Source: Salibacteraceae bacterium
GTDB taxonomy: Bacteria; Bacteroidota; Bacteroidia; Flavobacteriales_G; Salibacteraceae
Assembly (NCBI GenBank): GCA_018401875.1
Contig: JAGYJZ010000001.1
Span: 186,001-250,000 of the forward strand
DNA: 64,000 bases
Reading direction: 5' to 3'
Under the pieces are notes generated by a model. That model was not told the origin of the DNA and did no database searches. It saw only the letters and a program-made list of their open reading frames with translations. Position numbers and translations under genes: made by a program. Positions 27,712-36,278 of this stretch are shown one piece after another; within the stretch, counting starts at the first letter, position 1, and each line of letters starts with the position of its first letter.

Positions 27712-28905
27712 CTAGTGTTGCGTTTGGTCGATGCGCTTGCCCTTAAATAGCGAATACTTATTCAATCGGCATTCCAACGATCCGTTAAACAGCTTGATGC
27801 GCTTGTCAGGTTTGAGGCCCAGTCGTTTCATCGCAGCCAAGTTTGAGCTGATTACCCAGGCAGTGTGGTTTTCGTAGAAATGCTTGAACCTGAACCCAAT
27901 CTGATGGTAGAATTCAATCATCTCGTCAGGATCGACAAGGCGCTCGCCATAGGGTGGATTCATCAAGATTAAGGCGCTGTCAGAAAAGGGAAGTGATTCG
28001 TTGAAATCGATGCACTCAAACGCAATATTGTCGATCACACCAGCGCGCATGGCGTTGCGCTTGGCAATGGAAATGGTGGAGGCATCAATGTCGCGCGCTA
28101 AAATTTTTGCATCGCTTTGGGTGATGGCGTTTCGCAGTTCGAGTTGCAGCCGGTCAAACAATGCTTTGTCATAATCCATCCAGTTTTGGAAGGCAAATGC
28201 GCGATGCAGCCCAGGAGCTGAGTTGGTGGCAATCAATGCCGCTTCTATGGCGATGGTTCCTGAACCCGTCATCGCATCCAACAACGGCACTTTTTGATCC
28301 CAGCCTGCAAAAAGCACAATGGCAGCCGCCAGCACTTCGCTGATCGGAGCTTCGTTGCTTTCGGTTCGGTAGCCTCGTTTTTCCAAACTTTCGCCTGAAC
28401 TGTCAAGGGCAATATTCACGTCATTCTCAGAAATATGAAGGTTGATGCGCACATCAGGATTTGAAATGCTCACCGAAGGACGTTTACCGGTTTTAGCCTT
28501 AAACTGGTCAACAATGGCGTCCTTTACCTTTTGCGCAGCGTATTGCGAATGCGTAAATCGCTTGCTGTTGGCCGTGCTGTCAATCACAAAGGTTTGATCG
28601 AGTTTCAGGTATTTCTCCCAATTCACTTTTCCGGCCAGAGAGTATAAATGCCGATCGTTGTGTGCTTGAAAATTGGTTACGGGAACTAAAATACGCAAGG
28701 CTGTGCGCAAGGCCAGGTTGGCGTGGTAGATTAATTCTTGATTGCCTTCAAACTCCACGGCTCGGTTAAGAACAACGGTGTTTTTGGCGCCTAAATCTTT
28801 GAGTTCTTGGGCTAAAATTGGCTCGAGGCCAAAGAGGGTTTTTGCTACTAATTTCAAGGTCAATAATCTTAGTGCAAGTATAGGCTTAAAGCCTACACCA
28901 TTCAA
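27712..28905 (-). CDS. THUMP-domain 23S rRNA guanine-N2 methyltransferase (RlmL/K family)
   Basis: A 397-residue class I methyltransferase acting on RNA. The N-terminal part (LVAKTLFGLEPILAQELKDLGA) and the following THUMP domain bind RNA; DVRINLHISENDVNIALD is the THUMP end. The catalytic domain has DAMTGSGTIAIEAAL (SAM motif I) and MNPPYGERL (motif IV of N2-guanine methylases). The family includes RlmL (m2G2445) and YpsC. The exact target is not certain. The start is unclear: ATG 28905 gives a 16-residue extension before the usual beginning, and a TTG near 28860 may be used instead. Confidence 0.86.
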   Translation of the reverse strand: MNGVGFKPILALRLLTLKLVAKTLFGLEPILAQELKDLGAKNTVVLNRAVEFEGNQELIYHANLALRTALRILVPVTNFQAHNDRHLYSLAGKVNWEKYLKLDQTFVIDSTANSKRFTHSQYAAQKVKDAIVDQFKAKTGKRPSVSISNPDVRINLHISENDVNIALDSSGESLEKRGYRTESNEAPISEVLAAAIVLFAGWDQKVPLLDAMTGSGTIAIEAALIATNSAPGLHRAFAFQNWMDYDKALFDRLQLELRNAITQSDAKILARDIDASTISIAKRNAMRAGVIDNIAFECIDFNESLPFSDSALILMNPPYGERLVDPDEMIEFYHQIGFRFKHFYENHTAWVISSNLAAMKRLGLKPDKRIKLFNGSLECRLNKYSLFKGKRIDQTQH

Positions 28906-28926
28906 AGATTAGCAACCAAGAGAACC

Positions 28927-29361
28927 TTAGTTCAACGCGCATTGATTGATGTATTCATGATCAACCTCTTCGGTGTTGAAACCTACGATGAGCGTGTTTT
29001 TGGTGCTGTTCATATACATCGCTCCCAAGTCTTTGCTGCTTCTTCCAGTCATACCATTGTTTCGCAATCTAAACAAGCCCTGCGCAACAATCTCATTGTT
29101 CGAGTTTTTCACTTCGTAGGCGTTGCGTTTTAAATCCATAGTGTATGTGGTGGTCGACATCAGGGTTGAGTCAATGCAAATTAGCGGAATTACAGGACTT
29201 TCTTCCAAAACGCCAATTTCCCGATCGTTGATATAAAGGGTGTACTCTTCATTGCCAACATTCTGAACGAAGAAATAACCCTGAACGCTTTCGTCCAGTT
29301 TTTTACAGGATGAAAGGACGATTATTCCAAAGGCAAAAAGAAATGCGGTGGTCGTTTTCAT
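28927..29361 (-). CDS. Small lipoprotein, unknown function
   Basis: A 144-residue protein starting at ATG 29361 with a classical lipoprotein signal (lipobox VLSSC, Cys19, followed by KK). The rest is predicted beta-rich (GYFFVQNVGNEEYTLYIN, TYTMDLKRNAYEV) with conserved-looking glycines. No family recognised. A longer frame begins at 29400 but the signal peptide fixes the start at 29361. It is divergent from yebC, about 100 bp apart. Confidence 0.7.
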   Translation of the reverse strand: MKTTTAFLFAFGIIVLSSCKKLDESVQGYFFVQNVGNEEYTLYINDREIGVLEESPVIPLICIDSTLMSTTTYTMDLKRNAYEVKNSNNEIVAQGLFRLRNNGMTGRSSKDLGAMYMNSTKNTLIVGFNTEEVDHEYINQCALN

Positions 29362-29459
29362 GGTGGTTTTGAAATTTCCGACAAAACGCAGATAAGCCAT
29401 TAATTAGTGTGTACGGAAATATTTACAAGTCATTATTTTCGCCCTTTAATTTTAAAACC

Positions 29460-30170
29460 ATGGGAAGAGCGTTTGAGTATCGGAGAGCAGCAAAGGAGAA
29501 ACGATGGGACAAGATGTCTCGCATATTTCCAAAATTGGCAAAGGCCATCACCATGGCGGCAAAGGAAGGTGGAGTTGATCCGGACATGAACGCATCATTG
29601 CGCACTGCCATCCAAAATGCCAAGGCGCAAAATATGCCAAAAGACAACATTGAGTCAGCCATCAAGCGCGCTGAAGGCAAAGATGCTGCCGACTACACTG
29701 AAATCAACTACGAAGGAAAAGGTCCACACGGGGTGTTAGTATTTGTAGAATGCGCTTCAGACAATACCACACGCACCGTGGCTAACGTAAAGCACTATTT
29801 CACCAAATCAGGTGGGAGCTTGGTTCCCAGCGGATCACTTGAATTTATGTTCAACCGAAAAGCGGTGTTTCAATTCGAAAAGTTGGAAGGATTAGACATT
29901 GAAGAACTTGAATTGGAGCTAATTGATGCAGGGTTGGAAGAAATCATCGAGAATGAAGGTGTAATTTATGCCTATGCCGATTACACCAATTTCGGTGCGT
30001 TGAGCAGTGCGTTTGAAGAAAAGGGAATAGAAATCGACAAAGCCAATTTGCAACGCATACCCACATCGCCCGTTGAGTTTAGCGATGAGCAACTCGAAGA
30101 GATCGAAAAGATGCTCGACAAGATGGAAGAAGACGATGACGTGCAAGCGGTGTATACCAATATTGCTTAA
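29460..30170 (+). CDS. yebC: YebC/PmpR-family DNA-binding or ribosome-associated protein
   Basis: A 236-residue protein of the universally distributed YebC family. These were first described as transcription regulators (PmpR), and more recently bacterial and mitochondrial members were linked to translation of difficult proline stretches. The start [20 protein letters not shown] is the short-helix form of the family signature, and [22 protein letters not shown] and [15 protein letters not shown] are further blocks. I chose the ATG at 29460 because the extra 17 upstream codons have no homology. The acidic C-terminus is typical. It ends 6 bp before the convergent VOC gene. Confidence 0.95.
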   Translation: MGRAFEYRRAAKEKRWDKMSRIFPKLAKAITMAAKEGGVDPDMNASLRTAIQNAKAQNMPKDNIESAIKRAEGKDAADYTEINYEGKGPHGVLVFVECASDNTTRTVANVKHYFTKSGGSLVPSGSLEFMFNRKAVFQFEKLEGLDIEELELELIDAGLEEIIENEGVIYAYADYTNFGALSSAFEEKGIEIDKANLQRIPTSPVEFSDEQLEEIEKMLDKMEEDDDVQAVYTNIA

Positions 30171-30176
30171 TTCAAC

Positions 30177-30599
30177 CTACGTGGCAAACAAGTGCGAAGG
30201 GTCTTTAAAGGCCTTGAATTCCAGTGCGTTGCCAGAAGGGTCGTAGAAAAACATGGTGGCTTGTTCGCCCACTTTTCCTTCAAATCGGATGTAGGGCTCT
30301 ATAGCGAAATGCATGCCTTGGTTCTTGAGTCGCTCGGCCAAGGCAATCCAAACTTCCCAATGCAAAACCACACCAAAATGTGGCACAGGAACGTCATGCC
30401 CATCCACTGGATTCGAAGTGATTTTCGGTTTCACATCGTCTGAAAGATGCAGCACAAGCTGGTGCCCAAAAAAGTCAACATCTACCCAATAGTTGCTGCT
30501 TCGGCCTTCAGTGCAACCTAAAATTTCGCGGTAAAAACTGCGCGTTTCGTTCAAATCTGATACAGGAATGGCTAAATGAAATGGAGTGAGTTTGTTCAT
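30177..30599 (-). CDS. VOC family protein (glyoxalase/dioxygenase superfamily)
   Basis: A 140-residue two-module beta-alpha-beta-beta-beta protein. [22 protein letters not shown] opens the fold, with the first metal-ligand histidine, and [14 protein letters not shown] closes it, with the glutamate ligand. [12 protein letters not shown] supplies another likely ligand. Members act as glyoxalases, dioxygenases or resistance proteins; this branch is of unknown substrate. It ends 6 bp from yebC (convergent). Confidence 0.84.
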   Translation of the reverse strand: MNKLTPFHLAIPVSDLNETRSFYREILGCTEGRSSNYWVDVDFFGHQLVLHLSDDVKPKITSNPVDGHDVPVPHFGVVLHWEVWIALAERLKNQGMHFAIEPYIRFEGKVGEQATMFFYDPSGNALEFKAFKDPSHLFAT

Positions 30600-30616
30600 T
30601 GGATATCAGTATTGTA

Positions 30617-31951
30617 TTATTCAGTGAAATAGCATTTTGGTTCTTTTCGTTTCTTTGTTTTTGGCTTGCGTTTCCGCGCATCGTAGTAGCGATCGCAGTA
30701 TCCAAATCGGTTGGCAAATCGATCGGCCGGCAAGAGCAAATTATCGCGTGTTCGGATGTACCGCACATGGTCGATAACGATTGAATCTTTTGCCACCATC
30801 TCTTCCAAATTTTCGATATCGAGGTCTTTTGTATGTAAGCTGCCGCCCGTTCGCCACGCCACATTTACATATTGCGGATTGATGCCTTTTCTGGTTCCGC
30901 ACAGCACCACATGCACCGGTTTGTCGATGCATTCAATCAAGTCGTAATCGCGGATACAACTTTGGTTATCTGCAATCAAAATCACGTTTTCTGCCGATGG
31001 ATCAGCAGCGAGGGTGGCGGCAATGGTTTCGATGTCGTTTTCTGGACTGTCGCCACCGGTGCCTTTGTTTTTTACCTTGTTAAACAGCTTCACCGACTTG
31101 CTAATCGGGCGGGCATTTTCGATATAAATGCCACCGGTTCGTCCCAAATCTTTCTTTCGGTTTTTCTTTCGGTCACCATCGTTAAATAAGGCGATTTTCC
31201 TAATTGTACTTACCTCTTCGTTCAATGAAAGCCAGAGCACTGATTCGGCTCCATAGCCGTGCATGCTGCCCGTCCAATCGATCACCAACACCGCGTTGGC
31301 CCAATTGCGTTGCCGATCTAACACCTCATACACCGTTGAGTCGCTCGAAAACGACACCTGCTTCATGAATCGCGCAATTTTCTTCGATTGTGATGTGGGT
31401 TTTCGAGTGTTTGAAGATAAAATAGGCAATGAATCAATAGTGATTTCTGTAGTTTCAGGAGTTTTAATCCTATACTTCACCTCGCTGCCATGAAACAACT
31501 GCATGGCCTCAAATTCATTGTCGCAATCGGTTTGCAGAATGATATTATACACGATGGAAGTGTCGTTGAGCCGCGGGTCGAGGGCAAATAATTCTTCCAA
31601 TCGTTTCGCCAAAAGCCAATGGTAATCGGTCAGCCAAAAACTCTTGTGCTTTGGGTACTGGGTAAAAATGACCGTAACTTCTGTAGGCACAACATCAAAG
31701 CCTTGTGGCGGCCAGTCGCCACTGTTTTGAAAGCGGTACTTCGCGTATCCATTTTCTAGAATCACATGCTGCCCTTCTCTTTTATGCTGAAAAATTTCCA
31801 CTTCCTTGATCGGTAGTGATTCTTCAAAAAATGAGCTGTAATCATTTGGCCTTCCAAGCATGTCGGGCGTGAATTTTTGCTGCGCAACAGCCGTGTTCAG
31901 CATCACCAACATTGAACCAAAAAGAAAATAAGCCGTTGAAAATGGATTCAT
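30617..31951 (-). CDS. Secreted von Willebrand factor A-like protein
   Basis: A 444-residue protein with a signal peptide (up to about residue 24, ...NTAVAQQ). A VWA-type domain is visible from about residue 220: VLVIDWTGSMHGYG gives the D-x-(T/S)-G-S-M metal-ion-dependent adhesion site, and GTGGDSPEND is a plausible second MIDAS loop. Residues 25-215 are of unknown fold. The C-terminal tail is lysine/arginine-rich (YDARKRKPKTKKRKEP). Probably a periplasmic or surface binding protein; the ligand is unknown. It diverges from the PIG-L gene. Confidence 0.75.
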   Translation of the reverse strand: MNPFSTAYFLFGSMLVMLNTAVAQQKFTPDMLGRPNDYSSFFEESLPIKEVEIFQHKREGQHVILENGYAKYRFQNSGDWPPQGFDVVPTEVTVIFTQYPKHKSFWLTDYHWLLAKRLEELFALDPRLNDTSIVYNIILQTDCDNEFEAMQLFHGSEVKYRIKTPETTEITIDSLPILSSNTRKPTSQSKKIARFMKQVSFSSDSTVYEVLDRQRNWANAVLVIDWTGSMHGYGAESVLWLSLNEEVSTIRKIALFNDGDRKKNRKKDLGRTGGIYIENARPISKSVKLFNKVKNKGTGGDSPENDIETIAATLAADPSAENVILIADNQSCIRDYDLIECIDKPVHVVLCGTRKGINPQYVNVAWRTGGSLHTKDLDIENLEEMVAKDSIVIDHVRYIRTRDNLLLPADRFANRFGYCDRYYDARKRKPKTKKRKEPKCYFTE

Positions 31952-32015
31952 ATGCTAAAAAGAAACGTCAAAGTAGAACGAAATTGTTTCTTTGAGGTGC
32001 GAAAATGAAGTTTTA

Positions 32016-34487
32016 ATGAGAATGAAGAAAGGATTGATTTGCGTGATGCTCATGGCCATCGCGGTGAGCCTGAATGGGCAGGGCTACGAATTGAAGAGTA
32101 CGGTGGATATTTACAAAGATGTGCAGGAGTTGCAACGCGGAGTGCGCGTGCTTTACCTCGCGGCACATCCTGACGATGAAAATACCCGACTGATTTCTTG
32201 GCTTGAAAACGACCAACACATCGAAACTGCTTATTTGTCGCTCACCCGCGGTCAAGGCGGTCAGAACTTAATCGGTGATGAAAAAGGCGATGGCCTGGGT
32301 GTTATCAGAACTTACGAGCTGCTCGAAGCCAGAAAAATTGACGGTGGCGAGCAGTTTTTTACGCGTGCCATTGACTTTGGGTATTCGAAAAGCGCAGAAG
32401 AAAGTTTTGAGCTTTGGGGCAAGGATGAAGTGCTTCACGATGTAGTGCATGTAATTCGAAAATTCAGACCGCATATAATCATTACGCGCTTTCCACCTAC
32501 ACGAAGTGCGGGGCATGGTCATCATGAAGCATCGGCACTCTTAGCGGAAGAGGCATTCGACCTGGCTGCTGATTCATCGGCTTTTCCTGAGCAATTGAAA
32601 AACCTGCAACTGTGGCAAGCAGAGTATTTGTATCACAACACGTCTTCATGGTGGGATAAATCGCTAGACGACCTCGATCCAGCTGGACTGAAAGAGCGAA
32701 ACATGCTTCGCCTCGATGTGGGTGTGTACAACGATTTGCTGGGTTACAATATGAATGAAATTGCTTCGCTGGCCCGAAGCAAACACCGATGCCAAGCATT
32801 CGGCACGATGCGCGCGCGCGGCAGTCAAACTGAATACCTTTCCTTGGTCAAAGGAGAATGGTCTGACGATCCGTTTGCGGAAATTGAAGGCGTGTGGAAG
32901 CAATCGCCCGGCCACGCTGAAGCCTTAGCCAAGGTGGTGGGTGAGTTTAACTTTACCGATCGGAATGCCAATTTTGAAATCCTCAAGCGGAATTTTTATC
33001 CCATGCTGGCGCAGCGCAACATGTGGGCCGAAGCGCAAGATATAAATGAGGTAATGACGCGCGTCAATCAATTAAAGTTGGATTTAAGCGGTGTGCGCGT
33101 TGAAGTATTTGCTGGTGAAGAGGCCGTTGTGATTGGTGAGAAGTACGAGGTTATGGTGGAGGTATTCAACAGCTCAAGTCAAACACAAACGGTAGAGTTC
33201 AAACATGCAATCATCGATACATCGGTAACGGTGGCGCCTTTGCAATCCATCACGTGGAGTGAGACGCTGACGGCACCCCTTCAGCCGTCTAATCCATTTT
33301 GGCTGGTCAACGAGCACAATGGTTGGCTTTATAACATTAATAAATCGTGCGAAAGTGGAATGCCCACAATGCCTGATGAAGTCGTCCAATATTTGATTAA
33401 GGTTGATGGGCAATTTGTAAAAGGCGAGTCAGAGCTGCATCGCAAATGGAACGATCGATCAATAGGCGAAATCATGCAGCCGATGCTTTTCGTGAACCCC
33501 GTTTCCATCAATCCTCAGTCAAATTCATTAATCGTCACTCAGGGCGATAGTGCGCTGCTTCTAGTGGATGTGATTGCCCATACAAACACAGAAAATATTT
33601 CACTCAAAGCCACTCTGCCGGTAGGGTGGAAGGTCGCCAACGATCAAGCAGCATTTTCATTGAAAAAAGGCCAGCGCAAGTCGTTTGCATTTTCGCTTCA
33701 ACCTTTGTCAAATGCCGCCATTGGAAATATTGCGTTCACCGTGCAGGTGGCAAGACAATTGGCCGATCAATCGTCTGCCGTAATCGCCTACGATCACATT
33801 CCTGAAACCACCATTCATACCAAAGCACAAAGCAAGCTGGTGCCATTAGACCTCACCATCAGCCGCGGAGCCAAAGTGCTCTACATCGAAGGTTCAGGTG
33901 ACGAAGTAGACGATGCGTTGATGCAAATGGGGTACACGGTGGAATCCAAAAACTTGGGCGGAACTAGTCTCGAAGAATTGGCTCAATACAAAGCAATTGT
34001 GGTGGGCATTCGGGCGTTTAATGTCAACGATGACCTCGCAGCCAACGTTGAGCTATTGCACAAATACGCCAATCAAGGTGGAAATGTGATCGTGCAATAC
34101 AACACCACTTACGGGTTAAAAGTAGAGCAGATTGCTCCTTTTCCAATTACGTTTGGTAGAGATAGAGTAACAGACGAAACGTCTGAAGTGAAGGTGTTGG
34201 ATTCAAAACATCCCATATTCAATCAACCGCACCAAATTTCAGCAGCCGACTGGCAGGGCTGGGTGCAAGAACGCGGACTGTATTTCGCAAGCGAATGGGA
34301 CAAAGCCTTCGAGCCGCTCATCGCTTGGAATGACAAAGACGAAGAAGCGGTGAAGGGTGGATTGTTGGTTGCTAACTATGGAAAAGGAAGTTTTATGTAC
34401 ACGGGTATTTCATTTTTCAGAGAATTGCCGGCAGGCGTTCCTGGTGCGTATCGTCTCATGGCAAACTTGATCGAATATCAGCCTTAA
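32016..34487 (+). CDS. Secreted PIG-L family deacetylase with C-terminal GATase-like domain
   Basis: An 823-residue protein with a signal peptide (MKKGLICVMLMAIAVSLNG). The deacetylase domain shows AAHPDDENTRL (zinc-binding His51, catalytic Asp53/Asp54) and the third ligand in AGHGHHEAS (about residue 170). These enzymes remove N-acetyl groups from amino sugars such as GlcNAc. A middle beta-rich segment (about 350-600) resembles alpha-galactosidase NEW3-type sandwich domains. The last 200 residues resemble a class I glutamine amidotransferase/ThuA-like fold (VLYIEGSGDEVDDALMQMGY). I chose the ATG at 32016 or 32022 for the signal peptide. It is followed immediately by the microprotein and symporter, suggesting import of the product. 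Confidence 0.86.
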   Translation: MRMKKGLICVMLMAIAVSLNGQGYELKSTVDIYKDVQELQRGVRVLYLAAHPDDENTRLISWLENDQHIETAYLSLTRGQGGQNLIGDEKGDGLGVIRTYELLEARKIDGGEQFFTRAIDFGYSKSAEESFELWGKDEVLHDVVHVIRKFRPHIIITRFPPTRSAGHGHHEASALLAEEAFDLAADSSAFPEQLKNLQLWQAEYLYHNTSSWWDKSLDDLDPAGLKERNMLRLDVGVYNDLLGYNMNEIASLARSKHRCQAFGTMRARGSQTEYLSLVKGEWSDDPFAEIEGVWKQSPGHAEALAKVVGEFNFTDRNANFEILKRNFYPMLAQRNMWAEAQDINEVMTRVNQLKLDLSGVRVEVFAGEEAVVIGEKYEVMVEVFNSSSQTQTVEFKHAIIDTSVTVAPLQSITWSETLTAPLQPSNPFWLVNEHNGWLYNINKSCESGMPTMPDEVVQYLIKVDGQFVKGESELHRKWNDRSIGEIMQPMLFVNPVSINPQSNSLIVTQGDSALLLVDVIAHTNTENISLKATLPVGWKVANDQAAFSLKKGQRKSFAFSLQPLSNAAIGNIAFTVQVARQLADQSSAVIAYDHIPETTIHTKAQSKLVPLDLTISRGAKVLYIEGSGDEVDDALMQMGYTVESKNLGGTSLEELAQYKAIVVGIRAFNVNDDLAANVELLHKYANQGGNVIVQYNTTYGLKVEQIAPFPITFGRDRVTDETSEVKVLDSKHPIFNQPHQISAADWQGWVQERGLYFASEWDKAFEPLIAWNDKDEEAVKGGLLVANYGKGSFMYTGISFFRELPAGVPGAYRLMANLIEYQP

Positions 34488-34592
34488 ATGGAAGAGAAGA
34501 AGCAGAATTGGAAGTTGGTTTATGCCGTGGTGATTGGATTCTTAATCCTGCAAATTGTAATGTATTCACTCATAAGTAATTTCTATTTATGA
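34488..34592 (+). CDS. 34-residue single-helix membrane microprotein coupled to the symporter
   Basis: The start ATG follows the PIG-L stop directly (TAAATG). The sequence is charged at the start (MEEKKQNWKLVY), then one hydrophobic helix (AVVIGFLILQIVMYSLI) and the short tail SNFYL. Its stop TGA overlaps the symporter ATG (ATGA at 34589-34592), a classical coupling arrangement. Small partner proteins of sodium:solute symporters are known in other lineages, so a stabilising subunit role is plausible but inferred. Confidence 0.75.
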   Translation: MEEKKQNWKLVYAVVIGFLILQIVMYSLISNFYL

Positions 34593-36253
34593 ATGGATTA
34601 GATTGGGCTGTATTGCTGCTTACGCTCGGGTTTATTGTGTTTTACGGCACGTGGAAAACCCGAAAGCAAAAGGATTTAAACTCATACTTGCGCGGTGGTC
34701 AAGAAGCGAATTGGGCCACAGTAGGCTTGTCGGTGATGGCTACGCAAGCGTCAGCGATAACGTTTTTATCGACTCCCGGTCAGGCGTTTGAAAGCGGTAT
34801 GGGCTTTTTGCAATTCTATCTCGGATTGCCATTGGCATTGGTCATTCTTTCGGTTACGATCATTCCAATTTTCTATAAACTCAATGTTTTCACAGCTTAC
34901 GAATATTTGGAAGAGCGCTTCGATTTGCGCATGCGACTGTTCACCGCATTTTTGTTTTTGGTGCAGCGCGGCTTGGCAGCAGGAATCACCATTTACGCTC
35001 CGGCTATTGTGCTTTCTACCGTTTTGGGTTGGAACTTGAACACGATGAATATTCTGATTGGCATATTGGTGATCATTTACACTGTTTCGGGCGGTACCAA
35101 AGCGGTGAGTTTGACCCAAAAGTGGCAGATGGCCGTTATCATGGGCGGCATGTTCTATACCTTTTATATGATCGTTGATTATTTAGCACCGCACGCCACG
35201 TTTATGGAAGCGATTGATTTGGCGGGAATGCATGGAAAGATGAACATCATCAATTGGGATTTTGATTTCAACGAGCGATACACCATTTGGAGCGGTTTAA
35301 CAGGCGGCTTGTTTTTGGCGTTGAGCTATTTTGGCACCGATCAAAGTCAAGTGCAGCGCTATATTTCTGGGTCTAGCTTGCGCGAGAGTAGAATGGGACT
35401 GATGTTCAACGCTATTCTGAAAATTCCGATGCAATTTTTCATCCTCCTCACCGGAGTGATGGTGTTTGTGTTCTATCAGTATTTTGAGCGACCGATACAC
35501 TTCAATCAGAATGTAGTTGAGCTGGTAAGTGAGTCAAACCGAGCCGGTGATGGCGATGATTTGGTGGCGAAGTTTAACGGCATTCAAGCGGAGAAACGCA
35601 TCGTGATGGGGGAGGGAATAAATAATGAAAATCAGTCGGTGTTGATCGAACTCGAACAGATGCAAGTGGATGTTTCTGATGAATACGCTGCCTTGGCAGA
35701 AGAAATCGACCCAGCCGTTGAGACCAAAGATTCGGACTACGTGTTTATTCGTTGGATTTTAGACAACCTGCCCAATGGCGCCATCGGATTGCTCTTGGCG
35801 GTGATTTTGAGTGCAGCCATGTCGTCAACCGCGGGTGAATTGAATGCCTTGGGTTCAACCACGATGAACGATTTTGTAAGACGCCTGCGCAGTGATCAAA
35901 CCGAACGCGATGGTGATGTTACAACAAGCAAATGGCTTACGGTGGGTTGGGGAATTATGGCCATCATTTTTGCCTTGGCAGCGCAATTGGTTGACAATTT
36001 GATCGAATTGGTGAATATTTTAGGTTCGCTGTTTTACGGAACTATTTTAGGAATCTTTATTTCCGCGTTCTACCTCAAATTCATTCGTGGTAAGCAAGTC
36101 TTTTTGGCGGCTTTGCTCGCTGAGTCGGTGGTGCTTATCATGTTCTTTACCACTGATATAGGCTTTCTGTGGTACAATGCCATCGGATGCGGAATCGTGG
36201 TTATCTTCGCTAGTGTTCTCACTTGGATGCGCTCTGCCCGAACGTCCATCTAA
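34589..36253 (+). CDS. Sodium:solute symporter family (SSS) transporter
   Basis: A 554-residue inner-membrane sodium-coupled transporter with about 13 helices. Family blocks are LRGGQEANWATVGLSVMATQ at helix 1, FLSTPGQAFESGMGF, YTVSGGTKAVSLTQKWQ (sodium-binding region), SGLTGGLFLALSYFGTDQSQVQR and VILSAAMSSTAGELNALGSTT. A hydrophilic insertion of about 80 residues (about 305-385, rich in E/D/N) lies between late helices. The substrate cannot be read from sequence. Neighbouring PIG-L suggests a sugar-derived compound or organic acid. Translationally coupled to the upstream microprotein. Confidence 0.92.
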   Translation: MNGLDWAVLLLTLGFIVFYGTWKTRKQKDLNSYLRGGQEANWATVGLSVMATQASAITFLSTPGQAFESGMGFLQFYLGLPLALVILSVTIIPIFYKLNVFTAYEYLEERFDLRMRLFTAFLFLVQRGLAAGITIYAPAIVLSTVLGWNLNTMNILIGILVIIYTVSGGTKAVSLTQKWQMAVIMGGMFYTFYMIVDYLAPHATFMEAIDLAGMHGKMNIINWDFDFNERYTIWSGLTGGLFLALSYFGTDQSQVQRYISGSSLRESRMGLMFNAILKIPMQFFILLTGVMVFVFYQYFERPIHFNQNVVELVSESNRAGDGDDLVAKFNGIQAEKRIVMGEGINNENQSVLIELEQMQVDVSDEYAALAEEIDPAVETKDSDYVFIRWILDNLPNGAIGLLLAVILSAAMSSTAGELNALGSTTMNDFVRRLRSDQTERDGDVTTSKWLTVGWGIMAIIFALAAQLVDNLIELVNILGSLFYGTILGIFISAFYLKFIRGKQVFLAALLAESVVLIMFFTTDIGFLWYNAIGCGIVVIFASVLTWMRSARTSI

Positions 36254-36278
36254 ACGTCACAAAAATAAAGACCATAAA

